Positions 11,485-14,232 of a DNA stretch of 14,232 nucleotides are shown here, piece after piece. The DNA is taken from the NCBI GenBank assembly GCA_027443745.1, contig DAIAZB010000318.1, positions 1 through 14,232 of the forward strand. The letters run 5' to 3'. A program made the translations under genes and the position numbers. Position 1 is the stretch's first letter; every line of letters begins with the position of its first letter. This stretch comes from Thiomonas sp. GTDB lineage: Bacteria > Pseudomonadota > Gammaproteobacteria > Burkholderiales > Burkholderiaceae. The notes beneath the pieces were generated by a model. That model made no database searches. It saw only the letters and a list, made by a program, of their open reading frames with translations, and had not been told where the DNA came from.

Positions 11485-13082
11485 GCAAGCCGGGCATCCT
11501 CACCGGCGCGCGCGCCGCCCTGGCGCGGTGGATCGCGCCGCCCCGGGCGCCGAAACGCGGCGGCCAGCGCGCCTATGCCGGCGCCCAGTACGGGCGCCTC
11601 ACGTCCGACTGGAACCCTCTCAACACCAGCAGCGACAGCGAACTGGTCACCAGCCTGCGCGCCCTGCGCAGCCGAAGCCGCCAGCTCACGCGCGACAACG
11701 AATACGCCCTTCGCGCCAAGCGCCTGGTGCAAAACAACGTCATCGGCCAGGGCATCGGCATGCAGGCCCAGGTCGTCAACCAGCGCGGGCGCCTCCAGGA
11801 CAACATCAACACCCAGATCGAGGACGCCTGGTCCGCCTGGTGCGACGCCTCCATCTGCCACGCCGGCGGCACGCTGCATTTCCACGACATCGAGCGCCTG
11901 CTGCTGGGCGAGCTGTTCGAGGCCGGCGAGGCCCTGGTGCGCATCGTGCGCCAGCCCTTCGGCGGCGCAAGCGCCCGGTTCGCGCTCGAGGTCATGGAGG
12001 CCGATCGCCTCATCGATACCTGGCAGACCGGCTCGGCGCCGAACGGCAACGCCATCCGCATGGGCGTTGAAATCGACACCTGGGGCCGCCCGCAAGCCTA
12101 CTGGCTCTATCCCACGCACCCGGGCGACTATCAGTTCACGAGTTTCGAGCCCAGCCGCTTCATCCGCGTCCCGGCCGAGGACATGATCCACCTCTACGTG
12201 CAGGACCGCCTGCCGCAGACGCGCGGCGTGCCGTGGATGCACGGCGTGCTCAAGCGCCTGCACGACATCGGCGGCTACGCCGAGGCCGAAATCGTCGCCG
12301 CGCGCGCTGCCGCCAACATCATGGGCATCGTTGAAACGCCCGAGTTGCAGGGCAGCGACGACGACCTCGGCGCGCCCGCCGAGGCTCCCCTCACCGACCT
12401 GCAGCCCGGCATCGTGCAGCAGCTGCTGCCCGGGCAAAAGTTCACGGGCTTCAGCCCCAGCCGCCCGAATCCGGCCATGGACCCGTTCATGCGGTTGATG
12501 CTGCGCGGCGTGGCCAGCGGCACCGGCTGCAGCTATGAAAGCCTCAGCCGCGACTACTCGCAGAGTAACTACAGCAGCAGCCGCCTGGCGCTGCTGGATG
12601 ACCGTGACCTCTGGCGCGTGCTGCAAAGCTGGTTCGTGCGCAATTTTCGCGCCCGCATCCACCGCGAGTGGATGGAGGCCTCGGTCATCGGCGGCGAACT
12701 GCCGTTCAACGACTACCACATCAACAAGGCCAAGTACCAGGCCGTGCGCTTCCGTCCGCGCGGCTGGAGCTGGATCGACCCGGTCAAGGAAGTGGCCGCG
12801 TTCGAGGCCGCCGTGCAGGCGGGCTTCATGACCGTCGCCGATGTCGTGGCGGCCACCGGCAACGGCCAGGACCTGGAGGACGTGCTCAAGGCGCGCCGCG
12901 CCGAGCTGGACCTCATGGCCGAGCTCGACCTGCATTTCTCCACCAACGCCGCGCCGGCCAAGGTCGGCATCAGCCCCGTGTCCGTCATCAACGCCGACGT
13001 GTCCGCGCAGCAGGACGGCAGCAACACCGGCGACGCATCCGGCGCCGACGCGACCGACGCCAACCAACAGGAGGCCGCATGA
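11481..13082 (+). CDS. Phage portal protein, lambda B family
   Basis: This 533-residue portal starts at GTG 11481, overlapping the previous TGA. It matches lambda-type portals along its length: the N-terminal WNPLNTSSDSE, LRSRSRQLTRDNEYALRAKR and LVQNNVIGQGIG; EDAWSAWCD; LGELFEAGEALVRI; then ADRL, GVEIDTWGRP and YWLY, and in the C-terminal half LPGQKFTGFSPSRPN, SYESLSRDYSQSNYSSSR and RPRGWSWIDPVKE. The last ~40 residues are low-complexity (Asn/Asp/Gly/Ala). The dodecameric ring forms the head vertex used for packaging and ejection. Its TGA is overlapped by the next ATG (13079). Confidence 0.95.
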   Translation: MSKPGILTGARAALARWIAPPRAPKRGGQRAYAGAQYGRLTSDWNPLNTSSDSELVTSLRALRSRSRQLTRDNEYALRAKRLVQNNVIGQGIGMQAQVVNQRGRLQDNINTQIEDAWSAWCDASICHAGGTLHFHDIERLLLGELFEAGEALVRIVRQPFGGASARFALEVMEADRLIDTWQTGSAPNGNAIRMGVEIDTWGRPQAYWLYPTHPGDYQFTSFEPSRFIRVPAEDMIHLYVQDRLPQTRGVPWMHGVLKRLHDIGGYAEAEIVAARAAANIMGIVETPELQGSDDDLGAPAEAPLTDLQPGIVQQLLPGQKFTGFSPSRPNPAMDPFMRLMLRGVASGTGCSYESLSRDYSQSNYSSSRLALLDDRDLWRVLQSWFVRNFRARIHREWMEASVIGGELPFNDYHINKAKYQAVRFRPRGWSWIDPVKEVAAFEAAVQAGFMTVADVVAATGNGQDLEDVLKARRAELDLMAELDLHFSTNAAPAKVGISPVSVINADVSAQQDGSNTGDASGADATDANQQEAA

Positions 13083-14232
13083 CAGCCGCCGCGAAACCAG
13101 CCGTCGCGCCAGCGCCCGGCGCCGATCACACGCGCAAGGCCGCGCCCACCACGCTGCCGCCGCTCACCCGCTTCATGCCGATGATGGCCGACGGCAACGC
13201 GCCGCCCGCGCTCGACACCCAGGCCCGCACCCTGCAAATGAGCTGGAGCAGCGAATTCCCGGTGGAGCGCTGGTTCGGCGACGAAATCCTCAGCCACGCC
13301 CCCGGCGCGGCCGACCTCTCGCGCCTCAACGACGGCGCGCCGCTGCTGTTCAACCACAACATGGACGACGTCATCGGCGTCGTGCAGCAGGCGCAGATCG
13401 ACGCCGGCCAGCGCAAGGGCTTCGCCACCGTGCGCTTCGCCAACACGCCGCGCGGCAACGAAGTCATGCAGCTCGTGGCCGACAACATTCTGCGCAACGT
13501 CAGCTTCATGTACCGCGTCCAGGACTACCAGGACATGGGTAACGACCAGTACATGGGCACGCAGTGGACGCCAATGGAGATCTCCATCGTCAGCGTGCCG
13601 GCAGACCCCACCGTCGGTGTCGGCCGCGCCCCCGAAACCGGCGAACTGCCCGTGCGCGTCACCCGCGCCGCGGCTTCGCAAACCGAACCCACCACCACCA
13701 CCGTTTCACCCACCGCGCCGGCGCCCGCCGTGCGTAGCACTTCAACCACCCAAGGAAACACCATGGACCCAGTCGTCACCCCCCAGGCGGGCACCGCAGC
13801 AACCGCCGCCCCCGTCATCGACATCAATGCCCAGCGCCAGGACGCCGCCGCGCAGGAGCGCGCCCGCATCGCCGAGATCGAGGCCATGTGCGCCTCGCAC
13901 AAGATCTCGGCCGACATGCGCGCCGAAATGATCCGCAACGGCACCACCATCCCCGAAGCCCGCGGCCTCGTGCTGGTGGAGCTTGGCAAGCGTGGCCAGG
14001 CCCAGTCCCTCACCGCCAACGGCCACGCGCCCGACTTGTCGGACAAGGAAAAAGCCCGCTACAGCATGATCCGCGCCATCAACGCGGCCATCTCCGGCAA
14101 CTGGAAGGACGCCGGCTTCGAGCTCGAAATCAGCAACGACATCGCCAAGCGCACCGGCAAGGCGGCCAATGGCTTCTACATGCCCACCAACCTGCCGTTC
14201 GCGGTGCGCGCGCCCTACGCCACCAGCGCCCC
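13079..14232 (+). CDS. Prohead protease / scaffold / major capsid fusion (3' end cut by window edge)
   Basis: ATG 13079 overlaps the portal stop and the frame is open to the edge (at least 384 codons). Residues ~30-200 are an HK97-type prohead protease (S78): LLFNHN with likely catalytic His93, ILRNVSFMY with Ser142, and MEISIVSVPADP. A Thr/Pro-rich linker (~201-227) leads to Met229, then a charged helical scaffold-like region (AQERARIAEIEAMC, MRAEMIRNGT), then the start of the HK97-fold capsid (GFYMPTNLPFAVRAP). Protease-capsid fusions are known in prophages. Met229 (13763) is preceded by AAGGAA, so a separate scaffold-capsid product may also be made. The fusion would assemble and mature the head. 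Confidence 0.9.
   Translation, partial: MTAAAKPAVAPAPGADHTRKAAPTTLPPLTRFMPMMADGNAPPALDTQARTLQMSWSSEFPVERWFGDEILSHAPGAADLSRLNDGAPLLFNHNMDDVIGVVQQAQIDAGQRKGFATVRFANTPRGNEVMQLVADNILRNVSFMYRVQDYQDMGNDQYMGTQWTPMEISIVSVPADPTVGVGRAPETGELPVRVTRAAASQTEPTTTTVSPTAPAPAVRSTSTTQGNTMDPVVTPQAGTAATAAPVIDINAQRQDAAAQERARIAEIEAMCASHKISADMRAEMIRNGTTIPEARGLVLVELGKRGQAQSLTANGHAPDLSDKEKARYSMIRAINAAISGNWKDAGFELEISNDIAKRTGKAANGFYMPTNLPFAVRAPYATSA
13752..13765 (+). promoter_or_regulatory. Internal ribosome site for a separate scaffold-capsid product
   Basis: AAGGAA (13752-13757) lies five bases before an in-frame ATG at 13763, in the Thr/Pro linker between protease and scaffold regions. The ATG is followed by GACCCAGTC. 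The boundary position makes chance less likely, but use is not shown. Confidence 0.55.

Noticed and set aside
1..14232. CRISPR array, tRNA, rRNA or insertion sequence
   Set aside because: No regularly spaced direct repeats with unique spacers, no tRNA arms, no transposase motifs; the 7229-7488 repeats are too short and closely spaced for CRISPR.

Overview
The window is a GC-rich stretch of a temperate tailed phage, most likely an integrated prophage of a Betaproteobacterium. The host guess rests on codon use and on the overall look of the primase, terminase and capsid genes; I ran no search. No integrase, attachment site, tRNA or clear host gene is visible, so both prophage ends lie outside.

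Left part (1-3550) is the immunity and early region, laid out like lambda. A repressor gene (1828-2253, leftward) and a zinc-ribbon membrane protein gene (1252-1767, leftward) lie between two related sigma70-type promoters pointing outward. PL (1151-1179, leftward) drives small overlapping genes running off the left edge. PR (2313-2342, rightward) drives a Cro/YdaS-like gene (2349-2618). Both promoters carry AATGAGAACTCT in the spacer and inverted repeats around it, the likely operators. Right of cro, two small leftward genes (2627-2944 and 3125-3364) are embedded in the rightward early region. A second, diverged copy of the cro 3' end lies between them, so cargo insertion appears to have rearranged the region.

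Middle part (3553-7227) holds a CII-like regulator with an apparent in-frame stop, one or two uncertain tiny ORFs, a minor tail protein Z gene in an unusual early position, and an 832-residue Toprim primase/SF3-type helicase. Just after the primase, 7229-7488 holds two facing arrays of a GCGCACGGG repeat around an AT-richer core, a candidate replication origin or regulatory structure.

Right part (7524-14232) is the head module: TerS, TerL, a Mor-family regulator, two small proteins, a two-domain protein ending in a gpW-like domain, a lambda-type portal, and a prohead protease fused in frame to scaffold and major capsid protein, cut by the window end. Most stops overlap the next start (ATGA or GTGA), so this part is a tightly coupled operon.

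The genes fit a lysogeny switch, then replication by a primase-helicase, then packaging and head assembly. The least ordinary features are the paired operators with a rex-position membrane protein, the duplicated cro tail, the facing repeat arrays, and an internal ribosome site at the capsid part of the protease-capsid fusion.
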